In this document: positions 32,282 to 39,408 of the stretch, in pieces | How positions within the stretch are numbered: position 1 is the stretch's first letter | Layout: the number at the start of each line of letters is the position of its first letter | Source of the DNA: CAZHEV01 sp964531335 [NCBI: uncultured bacterium] | Lineage (GTDB): Bacteria; Eisenbacteria; RBG-16-71-46; CAZHEV01 | Reading direction: 5' to 3' | Length of the DNA stretch: 39,408 nt | Assembly: GCA_964531335.1 (NCBI GenBank) | Contig: CAZHEV010000008.1 | Coordinates: 1-39,408 of the forward strand | Position numbers and translations under genes: made by a program | Notes under the pieces: generated by a model | Told to the model about the DNA's origin: nothing | The model's input: the letters and a program-made list of their open reading frames with translations, nothing else | Database searches by the model: none

Positions 32282-35011
32282 CTAGGCTTCGCCTTTACCT
32301 TGTTTCGACCGAGAGCAGGGCTCCTGGGTTCGTCCCAAACGGTCCCTGAGCGCGGCCAGAGCCGAAAAACTGTCCATGGGCGTCATTGTCTTGAGATTCA
32401 GGGCCTTGAGCTCCTCGATGACCTGATCTCGAGCGGACTCATCCGACGATGCGTCGGGAGAGAACAGCTCATATTGCCCGCCCTTTTCCATCACGCCAGG
32501 CCGTCCCTTCGCGGGCCCTGAAAGATGCGGAGCTCTCTCCCCCTCGAGCCCCCTGAGAACCTGCTTGGCCCTGGCGATCACAGCCGCGGGGAGCCCGGCC
32601 AGCCGGGCAACCTGGACTCCGTAGCTTCTGTCGGCCGCGCCTTCGGCGACCTTCCTCAGGAAGATGACCTTGTCGTTCCACTCCTTGACCTGGACGTTGA
32701 CATTTACCGCCCTTTGGAGCGTGCCCCCCAGGTTGGTGAGCTCGTGGTAGTGCGTCGCGAACAAGGTCTTCGCCCTTACGGACGGGGTCTCATGGAGGTA
32801 CTCCGTCACCGCCCAGGCGATGCTTATCCCGTCATAGGTGCTGGTTCCCCTGCCCACCTCATCGAGAAGAATAAGGCTTCTTGGCGTCGCGTTGTGCAGG
32901 ATGTTGGATGTCTCGTTCATCTCGACGAGGAAGGTGGATTGTCCCTGGTAGAGGTTGTCCGAAGCCCCGACCCTCGTGAAGATGCGATCGACCGCCCCAT
33001 AGGAAGCCTTGGCGGCCGGGACGAAGGACCCTACCTGACCCATCAAGACGATTAGAGCGACCTGTCTCAAGTACGTGGACTTGCCGGCCATGTTCGGGCC
33101 GGTGATTATGAGGATCTGCCTGTCCCGCGTGTCGAGAAGCGTGTCGTTGGGAACGAAAGAGCTCCTGCCGAGCCTCTTCTCTATCACCGGGTGCCTTCCT
33201 TCGACTATCTCCAGCCTCGGTCCGTCGTCTATCCGCGGCTTACAGTAATCGCCCTCGACCGCCGCCTGAGACAGCGATAGGATCACGTCGGCGAGCGCCA
33301 CCATCTCGGCGGACTTCTGAATCCTGGGCGTCAGGCCGGCGATCTCCTCCCTCACGCGGGCGAATATCTCCTGCTCCATGGCGCGGCTTCGTTCCTCCGC
33401 GCCCAGGACCGTCTCCTCCTTGCGCTTGAGCTCCGGAGTCACGAACCTCTCCGCGTTAACAAGGGTCTGCTTTCGAATGTAATGCTCGGGCACAGACTTG
33501 AGGTGGGGCCGCGTCACCTCTATGTAGTAGCCGAATACCTTATTGAAGCCCACCTTCAGCGAGGGAATGCCTGTGGACTCCCTCTCCATCTGCTGGAGCC
33601 CGGCTATCCACTCCTTGCCTTCGCGCGCCTCCTCTTCCAGCCTGTCCAGCTCCGGGCTGTACCCGCGCTTGATCAGGCCGCCCTCTGTTAACTGGACAGG
33701 AGCGTCCTCCGCTATCGCCTCCTCTATGACGGCGGAAGCCTCGGGCACCGGGTCCAGGCCGGCCGCGGCGGAGACGAGAAAAGGCGCTCTCAACTCTTTC
33801 ATCGCCGTGACAAGCTCGGGCACACTGGAGAGAGACGACCCCAGGGCCAGCAGGTCCCGCGCGTTGGCCCTGAGACAGGCGACCTTGGCGGAGAGCCTCT
33901 CCAGATCGCGTATGCCCCGGAGGATCCCTTCGAGAGTTTCCCTCGTCCCCTGGGCCGAGACCATCTCGCCGACGGCCTCGAGCCGCTCCTCAATGGCACT
34001 CGAATCGACCAGCGGCGAAAGGAGCCAGCTCTTGAGCAGTCTCGCCCCCATGGGGGTGACGGTGCGGTCCAGTAGCCCCAGCAACGTCGCGGCCGCGCCG
34101 GCCGGGCTGGAGATGAGCTCTAGGTTGCGCCTCGTGGAGTCATCGAGGTACATGTTGCCGTGCGGATGGAGCCTTCTCAGCTCCCTGACCTGTGGGATGG
34201 AGCCGAGCCTCACCTCCTTTAGGTAGGCGAGGAGAGCGCCCGCCGCGCAAACGCCCTGCCTCAGATCATCGCAACCGTAGGCCTCGAGGCCGACCGTCCC
34301 GAAGTGATCGGTCAGCAACCTGTAGCACCCACTGTAGTCGAAGAGCCATCCGTCGCGCCGCGTAACTGTCGGGCTTCGGCCCGGCTCGTCACTGAGAGCG
34401 GCCTCCGGCGCATCTTCTCCAGCCCCTTCCGGCAAAATGAGCTCCGTAATGTTGAACCCGCCCAGGTGGCCGGCGGCGGAGTCCGCGGCGACCTCGCCCG
34501 CCAGGAACCGGCCGGTGGAGACGTCGGCGAGCGCTATGCCGCATACGTCCTCCGAACGGTAGATCGCTGCGATATAGTTGTTGTCCCTCTCCTCGAGCAT
34601 ACCGTCTGACATGACGGTGCCCGGCGTCAGGACCTCTACCACCCCCCTGTCGACGAGGCCCTTGGACCCCTTGGGGTCGCTCAGCTGCTCGCAGACCGCC
34701 ACCTTGACGCCGGCCCCTATGAGGCGTGATATGTACGATTCCGCGCTGTGCCACGGTATGCCCGCCATTGGTATGGCGCCCTTCTTGCCTTTGCTGCGGG
34801 AAGTCAGGGCTATTCCCAATATGTCCGAGGCTCTGACCGCGTCCTCGAAGAACATCTCGTAGAAGTCGCCCATCCTGAAAAGCAGCATGCATCCGGGGTG
34901 CGAGTTCTTTATGCGGGTGTATTGCTCCATCATCGGGGTTTCGCCCGATCGGGGTTTTTTTGCGGTATCGCTCCGGGCCTTGGGGCCGGCGCCTTTAGCT
35001 CCGCTACTCAT
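32282..35011 (-). CDS. mutS: DNA mismatch repair protein MutS
   Basis: MutS binds mismatches and small loops and recruits MutL. The product has 909 residues, slightly longer than typical because of a basic N-terminal tail (1-27). The mismatch-reading motif FYE is at 50-52. The ATPase domain has GPNMAGKST near 636 (Walker A), 'LLDEVGRGTSTYDG' (Walker B) and 'LFATHYHEL'. The clamp and lever regions are present, and a C-terminal helical tail completes the protein. It begins 11 bases after the SPOR-domain gene and is the last gene of the mtaB-lapA-lapB-SPOR-mutS run. Its ribosome site is weak, which suggests coupling to the gene before it. Confidence 0.97.
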   Translation of the reverse strand: MSSGAKGAGPKARSDTAKKPRSGETPMMEQYTRIKNSHPGCMLLFRMGDFYEMFFEDAVRASDILGIALTSRSKGKKGAIPMAGIPWHSAESYISRLIGAGVKVAVCEQLSDPKGSKGLVDRGVVEVLTPGTVMSDGMLEERDNNYIAAIYRSEDVCGIALADVSTGRFLAGEVAADSAAGHLGGFNITELILPEGAGEDAPEAALSDEPGRSPTVTRRDGWLFDYSGCYRLLTDHFGTVGLEAYGCDDLRQGVCAAGALLAYLKEVRLGSIPQVRELRRLHPHGNMYLDDSTRRNLELISSPAGAAATLLGLLDRTVTPMGARLLKSWLLSPLVDSSAIEERLEAVGEMVSAQGTRETLEGILRGIRDLERLSAKVACLRANARDLLALGSSLSSVPELVTAMKELRAPFLVSAAAGLDPVPEASAVIEEAIAEDAPVQLTEGGLIKRGYSPELDRLEEEAREGKEWIAGLQQMERESTGIPSLKVGFNKVFGYYIEVTRPHLKSVPEHYIRKQTLVNAERFVTPELKRKEETVLGAEERSRAMEQEIFARVREEIAGLTPRIQKSAEMVALADVILSLSQAAVEGDYCKPRIDDGPRLEIVEGRHPVIEKRLGRSSFVPNDTLLDTRDRQILIITGPNMAGKSTYLRQVALIVLMGQVGSFVPAAKASYGAVDRIFTRVGASDNLYQGQSTFLVEMNETSNILHNATPRSLILLDEVGRGTSTYDGISIAWAVTEYLHETPSVRAKTLFATHYHELTNLGGTLQRAVNVNVQVKEWNDKVIFLRKVAEGAADRSYGVQVARLAGLPAAVIARAKQVLRGLEGERAPHLSGPAKGRPGVMEKGGQYELFSPDASSDESARDQVIEELKALNLKTMTPMDSFSALAALRDRLGRTQEPCSRSKQGKGEA

Positions 35012-35022
35012 GGCTCGCGCTT

Positions 35023-36087
35023 TCAGCGGTCGGTTGAATCAACTATAGAGGTTCCGAGGCCTTCCTTGCGCTGCAGTGTGGAAGCCAGTGCCAACGCGTT
35101 GTCCCTGGTCGCCAGCCGCCCCACCCTCACACAGTGAAATAGGCTGCCGCCCTTGGTCTCGCGCTCGATCCTGACCGAATCGTACCCTCTCTCGATCAGG
35201 GCCCCGACGAGGGACTCGGCGTTCCTCACATCGGCGAAAGCACCCACCTGGACACTGAAGGGCAGCTCGTCGTCCTCGGTAGGGCGATCGGCTGGAACAC
35301 CTTCCTCGGCAACGGCTTCCTCCTCCGCGACCTCCCCGCCCTCGACCGGTGTCCCGCGTTCCCGGGGCCCGCTCTCGATTGCCTCCTCGGGAATCAGCTC
35401 CTCTTCGATGGGAGGCGCGTGCCTGGATCGCGCGGCTATCTCCGAGGCTCGCCGCGCCAGAGCGGCTTCATAGGATAGTGGATCGCGTTCCGAGATGAGC
35501 CGAGTCCAGCCATCCACCTCTTCTTGTCCCACCGCCCCGGGGATGGAGACCATGAGCAGCAGGGCCGCGGCCGAATAGTCGCCTCCTTCTTCCAGAAGCG
35601 TTCTGCACGTTGAGACGCCGGCATCGACTTCCCCGTTCTGGAAGCTGCAGGCGGCCAGGGCCAACGCGGCTCGCCTGTCGCCGGCCGCGCCGGTCCGCTC
35701 GGAAAACTCCCGCAACGATCTTTCGGCCGCTTCGGACCTGCCCGACGTGAGAAGAGCAAGGCCGCGCCACAGGCCCACGCCGGGGGCGCCGGCTTCCCGG
35801 GCCATGTCGAATATCTCACCGGCGCGCTCCGCGTCTCCCTTGACGTAGGCGATGAAGCCCGCCCTGCTCAGCGCCTCAGCCCCCAGCGGATGGTCGGGGT
35901 CCTGTTCCATGGCGCTTATGATGACGGCCAGGGCGCTATCTCCGTCCGCCAGACTGAGCGCTCTGTCGAGCTTGTTTCGGTCGCCTTCTTGCGCGCCGGC
36001 CCCGGGAGGGATAATCAGCGCAATGAAGAGGAGGACGCAGGTGGCGATCCCGGCCGGGGCGCCGCCCGCTGACGCTGAAGCCTGCAT
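35023..36087 (-). CDS. Secreted TPR-like protein with C-terminal SPOR domain
   Basis: Started at the ATG at 36087 the protein has 354 residues with a signal peptide (hydrophobic 12-30). Residues 35-195 are helical repeats of TPR type; 205-270 is an acidic, proline-containing linker. Residues about 280-350 form a SPOR domain ('PFSVQVGAFADVRNAESLVGALIERGY'), which binds denuded septal peptidoglycan. A role in division or wall turnover is therefore likely. The start has no good ribosome site and lies eight bases after lapB, so reinitiation after lapB is plausible. The longer frame to 36177 is inside lapB and rejected. Confidence 0.85.
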   Translation of the reverse strand: MQASASAGGAPAGIATCVLLFIALIIPPGAGAQEGDRNKLDRALSLADGDSALAVIISAMEQDPDHPLGAEALSRAGFIAYVKGDAERAGEIFDMAREAGAPGVGLWRGLALLTSGRSEAAERSLREFSERTGAAGDRRAALALAACSFQNGEVDAGVSTCRTLLEEGGDYSAAALLLMVSIPGAVGQEEVDGWTRLISERDPLSYEAALARRASEIAARSRHAPPIEEELIPEEAIESGPRERGTPVEGGEVAEEEAVAEEGVPADRPTEDDELPFSVQVGAFADVRNAESLVGALIERGYDSVRIERETKGGSLFHCVRVGRLATRDNALALASTLQRKEGLGTSIVDSTDR

Positions 36088-36095
36088 TGGGGGAG

Positions 36096-37247
36096 CTAGC
36101 TTAGAAAAGTGTTCCACTCGCGGCAATTGGGACACCTGAAGAGAACCTCCTTTGACTCGTAGCCGCAACCGGAGCATGCGAAGCCACCCTCGCCCGGCTT
36201 TGACTCCTCCAGGAAAGAGAGCACGTCGTCGAGCGCCGCGTCCGCGTCGCCCTTTTCCAGACGAAGCCTGACCAGCAGTTGTCGCGCCCTTCTGCAGTCC
36301 GGATCCATCTCGAGAGTCTCTCTGACGAGTCTCATGGCCTCATCGAAGACGCCCCTTTTCTGATTCATCTCCGCCATGGCGAGCAACGTGGGGATATGGT
36401 TGGGGCTCTCGCGCAGCACGTTCTCGTATACGTGCTCGATTTCGCCGAAAGTTCCGCTCTCGTAGTAAGCCTTTTCAAGGCGGCCGTAAACGATGTGGGC
36501 CCACTGTGCAAAGCGGGAGGTGAAATCGACCCATTTCTCCATGGCCTTCTTCCTGTCGCCCTCCTCGTAGTGGATATCGCCCAGATAGAGCAGCGCCGGC
36601 AGGCAGTCCTTGTCCATGTGGAGGGCGCTCTCGAAGCTCTTTTTCGCTTTCTGCCTGTCTCCGCGGGCCAGATAGTCGGTTCCAATGTAGCTCTTGTACG
36701 TGGCCAGGAAGGCCTTTCCGTCGTCCTTTCTCCTCCGCGCGAGCTCCTCGTGAACTTCGAACGCCTGCTCGAGCTCGCCCCCTCGCTCGTATACCAGGGC
36801 CATGACCTCCAAGGCCTCCTCGTCCTTCTTGTCGTAGCCGAGGACTTTCTCGGTCGCGGCCTTCGCGTCCGAGAGGCGTCCCGCCGCCAAGTAGTCTCTG
36901 GCCAGGCTTCCATAGAGATCCTTTTCGGTCCGGGCGTCGGCGTCATGCCTGACCGTCAGCTCGCGGTGCACCTGCAGGGCCCGGTCGATCTCCCCCCTCT
37001 CACGAAACAGATCGCCGAGCTTGATATAGGCGTGTATGTTCTCCGGATTGAGCCGCACCGCTTCCTTGAGATGGACAAGAGCCTCGTCCTTCTTGCCTTC
37101 TATAAGGCATCCCACGGCGCGCGCGTACGCTATATCTTTATCGTTTCGCCCGCTCGTCCGCCTGCCTGCCCTTCTGGCGAAGATCGTGAAAAGTATGACG
37201 ACCGCCGCGGCGGCCGCGATCATTATTACGTAGATCTCAGTGGTCAT
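36096..37247 (-). CDS. lapB: LapB-like TPR protein with rubredoxin-type zinc domain
   Basis: A 383-residue inner-membrane protein with an N-terminal anchor (5-24) and about eight or nine TPR repeats from 38 to 340. The C-terminal knuckle, 'CSGCGYESKEVLFRCPNC', should bind zinc and ends 'REWNTF'. This is the full architecture of LapB/YciM, which in E. coli helps FtsH control LpxC and so lipopolysaccharide synthesis. lapA lies immediately upstream, as in E. coli, and supports the call. It points to an LPS-bearing outer membrane; the regulatory role itself is inferred from the family. Confidence 0.92.
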   Translation of the reverse strand: MTTEIYVIMIAAAAAVVILFTIFARRAGRRTSGRNDKDIAYARAVGCLIEGKKDEALVHLKEAVRLNPENIHAYIKLGDLFRERGEIDRALQVHRELTVRHDADARTEKDLYGSLARDYLAAGRLSDAKAATEKVLGYDKKDEEALEVMALVYERGGELEQAFEVHEELARRRKDDGKAFLATYKSYIGTDYLARGDRQKAKKSFESALHMDKDCLPALLYLGDIHYEEGDRKKAMEKWVDFTSRFAQWAHIVYGRLEKAYYESGTFGEIEHVYENVLRESPNHIPTLLAMAEMNQKRGVFDEAMRLVRETLEMDPDCRRARQLLVRLRLEKGDADAALDDVLSFLEESKPGEGGFACSGCGYESKEVLFRCPNCREWNTFLS

Positions 37248-37256
37248 AGCGCCTTC

Positions 37257-37607
37257 CTACTCTTCGGGCCGCTCGTTCTCACGCGCCGCCTCGGGGTGGG
37301 CTTCCGGTTCCTCAAGCGGCAGGTTCCTCAGAGCCGTCAGCTCCTCCGACAGCCTCGCGTTCTCGCGGCGCAGCTTGGAGAGGCTGGCTCTGGACCTGAC
37401 GTCCCGGAACAGCGAGAACAGGAAGATGATGAACGCTCCGAGGACAAAGGCCCCGAACAGGGCCAAGACGAGCGAGAGCTCGTAGGGCTGCTTCCCCGGA
37501 AAGACGGTCAGGCTCACCATCTGTCCCGAATTAATAATCGCAAAGTAACAGACAGCGGCGAGAACCACCATCGCAAAGAACATCTTCGCAAACCACACGA
37601 TTGTCAC
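37257..37607 (-). CDS. lapA: LapA-domain membrane protein
   Basis: A GTG at 37607 overlaps the mtaB stop (GTGA) and gives 116 residues. Two membrane segments lie at about 6-24 and 42-66. Between them is 'NSGQMVSLTVFPG', the family pattern of LapA/YciS. A coiled-coil region follows from about 70 to 95 ('LSKLRRENARLSEELTALRN') with an acidic tail. LapA is a partner of LapB in lipopolysaccharide assembly. The longer frame to 37712 lies inside mtaB and is rejected. Confidence 0.88.
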   Translation of the reverse strand: MTIVWFAKMFFAMVVLAAVCYFAIINSGQMVSLTVFPGKQPYELSLVLALFGAFVLGAFIIFLFSLFRDVRSRASLSKLRRENARLSEELTALRNLPLEEPEAHPEAARENERPEE

Positions 37608-38929
37608 CCCCGGGTCTTCCCACTTGGATAGGTCTGAACCGCCGCCCGGCCGCGAACCGTGCGGGCGGACAGCGCGCCTTCGACGTCTATTGAGAACAGT
37701 CGTCCTTTCCAACTCCGGTCTCCCTCGAACACCACGCGCAGATACTCGTCGCTGGTGCCCTTGAGGTTGCCGGGCTCATTCGCTTCACTCTCCGCGACCA
37801 CGCTGACTCGGCGTCCGATAAACCGCCGCGCGAAGTCCTTCCCCTTCGCGGCGCCCAGCCCCCTCAGCGCCGAGCTCCGCCCCGCGGCGACCATGGGATC
37901 GACTCGCCCGTGGAGCTTACACGCCGGCGTACCAGGTCGCGGCGAGAACATGAACACGTGCAGGTGGGAGAAGGGATATTCCTCTACGACACTCACGGTG
38001 TTTCCGAAGGCCCCTTCATCCTCTCCGGGGAACCCGACCATTACGTCACCGCCCAAGCCGCAATCGGTAAACGTCTCCGAGATCAAGTCGAGAGCACGTC
38101 GCACCGCCCTCCGACCGTGGCCTCTTCCCATCGACCTCAGGACGCCGTCATCCCCGCTCTGAAAAGCCACGTGGAAATGCCGGCAGACGTTTCGGCAACG
38201 ACTCACAGACTCCAGGAACCTCTCCGTAATGTCCGTAGGCCCCAGAGAGCTGATCCTAAGCCTCGCTCTGCCGTCGACCACCCGATCGAGCGTCACGATG
38301 AGGTCCGCAAGGTCGCCTCCGGCCGGATCCGATCCGTAATCGCCGAGATAGGTCCCGGTCAGCACTATCTCTTTATAACCGCTTTGAACGAGCGTCTCAA
38401 CCTGAGAGATCACGTTCACGGCGGCGAAGCTTCGAGCCGGGCCCCTGACCGAAGGCACGACGCAGTAGGTACACCTTCTGTCACAGCCGCGCTGCACCGC
38501 CACATGCGCCCTGCTTCTTCCGGTCTCCGGGCCGGGGACGGGACCCGGGGCGCAGCCGCCCACGTACTCGCCCAGTATCTCGGCCAGCCGCTCCTTCGAG
38601 CTGTTCCCGATCACGTCCGCCACGCCGTCTATGCGAGACAGCTCCTCCCCCGCCCGCTCGGCGTAGCAGCCGGTCACCAGGACCTTCGCCCCCGGGCGGA
38701 GACGAATGGTCCTTCTTATAAGTCGTCGCGCCTGCGAGTCGCTGCCGGCCGTCACCGTGCATGTGTTAACGACATAGACGTCTGCCTCTTCGCCGAAGTC
38801 CACTATGTCGCAGCGTCCGGCGATGGAACGCACGATGTTCTGCGAGTCCCACTGGTTCAACTTGCACCCGAAAGTCGCGACCGCGACTCTGGCCGGCCCG
38901 ACCCCGGACGCATCCGGCGTTCTCGTCAT
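37604..38929 (-). CDS. mtaB: tRNA threonylcarbamoyladenosine methylthiotransferase MtaB
   Basis: MtaB converts t6A37 to ms2t6A37 in tRNAs, using two FeS clusters. The product has 441 residues. The N-terminal UPF0004 domain has Cys22 ('TFGCKLNQ'), Cys57 ('VNTCTVT') and Cys88 ('VTGCYA'). The radical SAM motif is CDRRCTYC, Cys149, Cys153 and Cys156. A TRAM-like C-terminal region follows. The order 'FGCKLNQ' rather than 'YGCQMN' separates MtaB from MiaB. GGAG lies seven bases before the ATG, which abuts the stop of the partial upstream gene. Confidence 0.93.
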   Translation of the reverse strand: MTRTPDASGVGPARVAVATFGCKLNQWDSQNIVRSIAGRCDIVDFGEEADVYVVNTCTVTAGSDSQARRLIRRTIRLRPGAKVLVTGCYAERAGEELSRIDGVADVIGNSSKERLAEILGEYVGGCAPGPVPGPETGRSRAHVAVQRGCDRRCTYCVVPSVRGPARSFAAVNVISQVETLVQSGYKEIVLTGTYLGDYGSDPAGGDLADLIVTLDRVVDGRARLRISSLGPTDITERFLESVSRCRNVCRHFHVAFQSGDDGVLRSMGRGHGRRAVRRALDLISETFTDCGLGGDVMVGFPGEDEGAFGNTVSVVEEYPFSHLHVFMFSPRPGTPACKLHGRVDPMVAAGRSSALRGLGAAKGKDFARRFIGRRVSVVAESEANEPGNLKGTSDEYLRVVFEGDRSWKGRLFSIDVEGALSARTVRGRAAVQTYPSGKTRG

Positions 38930-39408
38930 CTACGCTCCGGAACCGGGGGGCGTCCTGTCCTCGGGCTCACCGCCTTGCTCGTCTTCGTCCGCTTCACTTC
39001 CCCCCGCATCCTCGTCGGCCCTCGTTTCCGATCCGGCACCGGACTCCGCGGCCGGCTTCTTCTCAGTCTCCTCGGCTGTCGTCCCCGTTTCCTCGGCGGA
39101 GGGGCCGGCGCCGGGAGCGGCGCCTCCTTCGGCCTTCGTCTCGGCATCCTGCTCGGACTCCGGCCTCCGTGACTCCTCTCCGGTCTCCGCCGTCTTTGTC
39201 TCCTCCGATGGCGCGGTTTCCTTCTCCTGCCCGGCGGTTCCGGCCTCGGATTCCTTCTCCGCCTCGGGTTCGTTCTCCGCCTCGGGTTCCTTCCCGGCCT
39301 CGGGCTTCGCCTTCTCCGCCTCGGGTTCCTTGTCCGCCTCGGAGCTTCCGGCCGCCTTAACCTCCTCCGAAGCCACGTCGCCTATGGTCGAGGGCTTCGC
39401 TTTCTCCG
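38930..39408 (-). CDS. Partial protein with acidic Glu/Ala-rich C-terminal tail
   Basis: The frame is open to the right edge of the window, so the start is missing; a GTG at 39376 is internal to the open frame and not a supported start. The 158 visible residues are almost entirely Glu, Ala, Lys, Pro, Gly and Thr with a repeated 'KEPEAE'-like unit (roughly 39243-39348, repeat unit near 18 bases). This is a disordered tail, and the identity of the protein cannot be judged from it. The stop TAG abuts the mtaB ATG, so the two are cotranscribed. Confidence 0.7.
   Translation of the reverse strand, partial: EKAKPSTIGDVASEEVKAAGSSEADKEPEAEKAKPEAGKEPEAENEPEAEKESEAGTAGQEKETAPSEETKTAETGEESRRPESEQDAETKAEGGAAPGAGPSAEETGTTAEETEKKPAAESGAGSETRADEDAGGSEADEDEQGGEPEDRTPPGSGA

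Overview
The window looks like chromosomal DNA from a GC-rich, Gram-negative bacterium that probably lacks a close cultivated relative. Outer-membrane biology is implied by a lapA-lapB pair, two clear lipoproteins and several large secreted proteins. Two of the secreted proteins carry FlgD-like C-terminal modules of the kind common in the FCB superphylum and in Eisenbacteria- or Krumholzibacteriota-like lineages. That placement is inferred from architecture only. I see no rRNA, tRNA, CRISPR array, transposase or phage gene.

Layout, left to right. (1) 11-4467, minus strand: four consecutive secreted proteins (NHL propeller, two unknowns, an archaemetzincin-like lipoprotein) behind a strong promoter at 4538-4566; base composition is visibly lower in GC than the rest. 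(2) 4610-9093, minus: miaA and mutL, overlapping, preceded by a large unknown protein with GAF-like domains. (3) 9347-16176, plus: a head-to-tail run starting at a promoter and panD, then a YkgJ cysteine-cluster protein, a CtpA-type protease, and a five-gene block: NosR/PceC-like flavin and FeS membrane protein, small membrane protein, AmrS radical SAM enzyme, tiny Tat-leader protein, and a MEMO-AMMECR1 fusion lipoprotein. (4) 16286-27509, minus: GT-C-like membrane protein, acylphosphatase, S41 peptidase, pfkA, fbp, cupin, FetB-like permease, membrane aminopropyltransferase-like protein, trxB. (5) 27769-28452, plus: UPF0173 hydrolase. (6) 28468-39408, minus: small membrane protein, cvpA, a large secreted matrixin-like protease, then mutS, a SPOR protein, lapB, lapA, mtaB and a partial acidic-tailed protein.

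The most interesting region is 12045-16176. Enzymes of the AmmeMemoRadiSam set, whose biochemical role is still poorly defined, sit with a covalent-flavin/FeS membrane electron carrier, and the MEMO-AMMECR1 part carries a lipoprotein signal. This suggests that the chemistry, or its product, acts outside the cytoplasmic membrane with electrons supplied through the membrane. The 58-residue Tat-leader protein looks like a detached N-terminal leader of the radical SAM enzyme.

Other points of note: an orphan plus-strand terminator with two mutually exclusive stems at 26346-26391; an archaemetzincin-like site with shifted spacing in the lipoprotein at 3048-3860; a phosphofructokinase with GGGG in place of GGDG next to fructose bisphosphatase; and an aminopropyltransferase-like protein with an altered catalytic loop.
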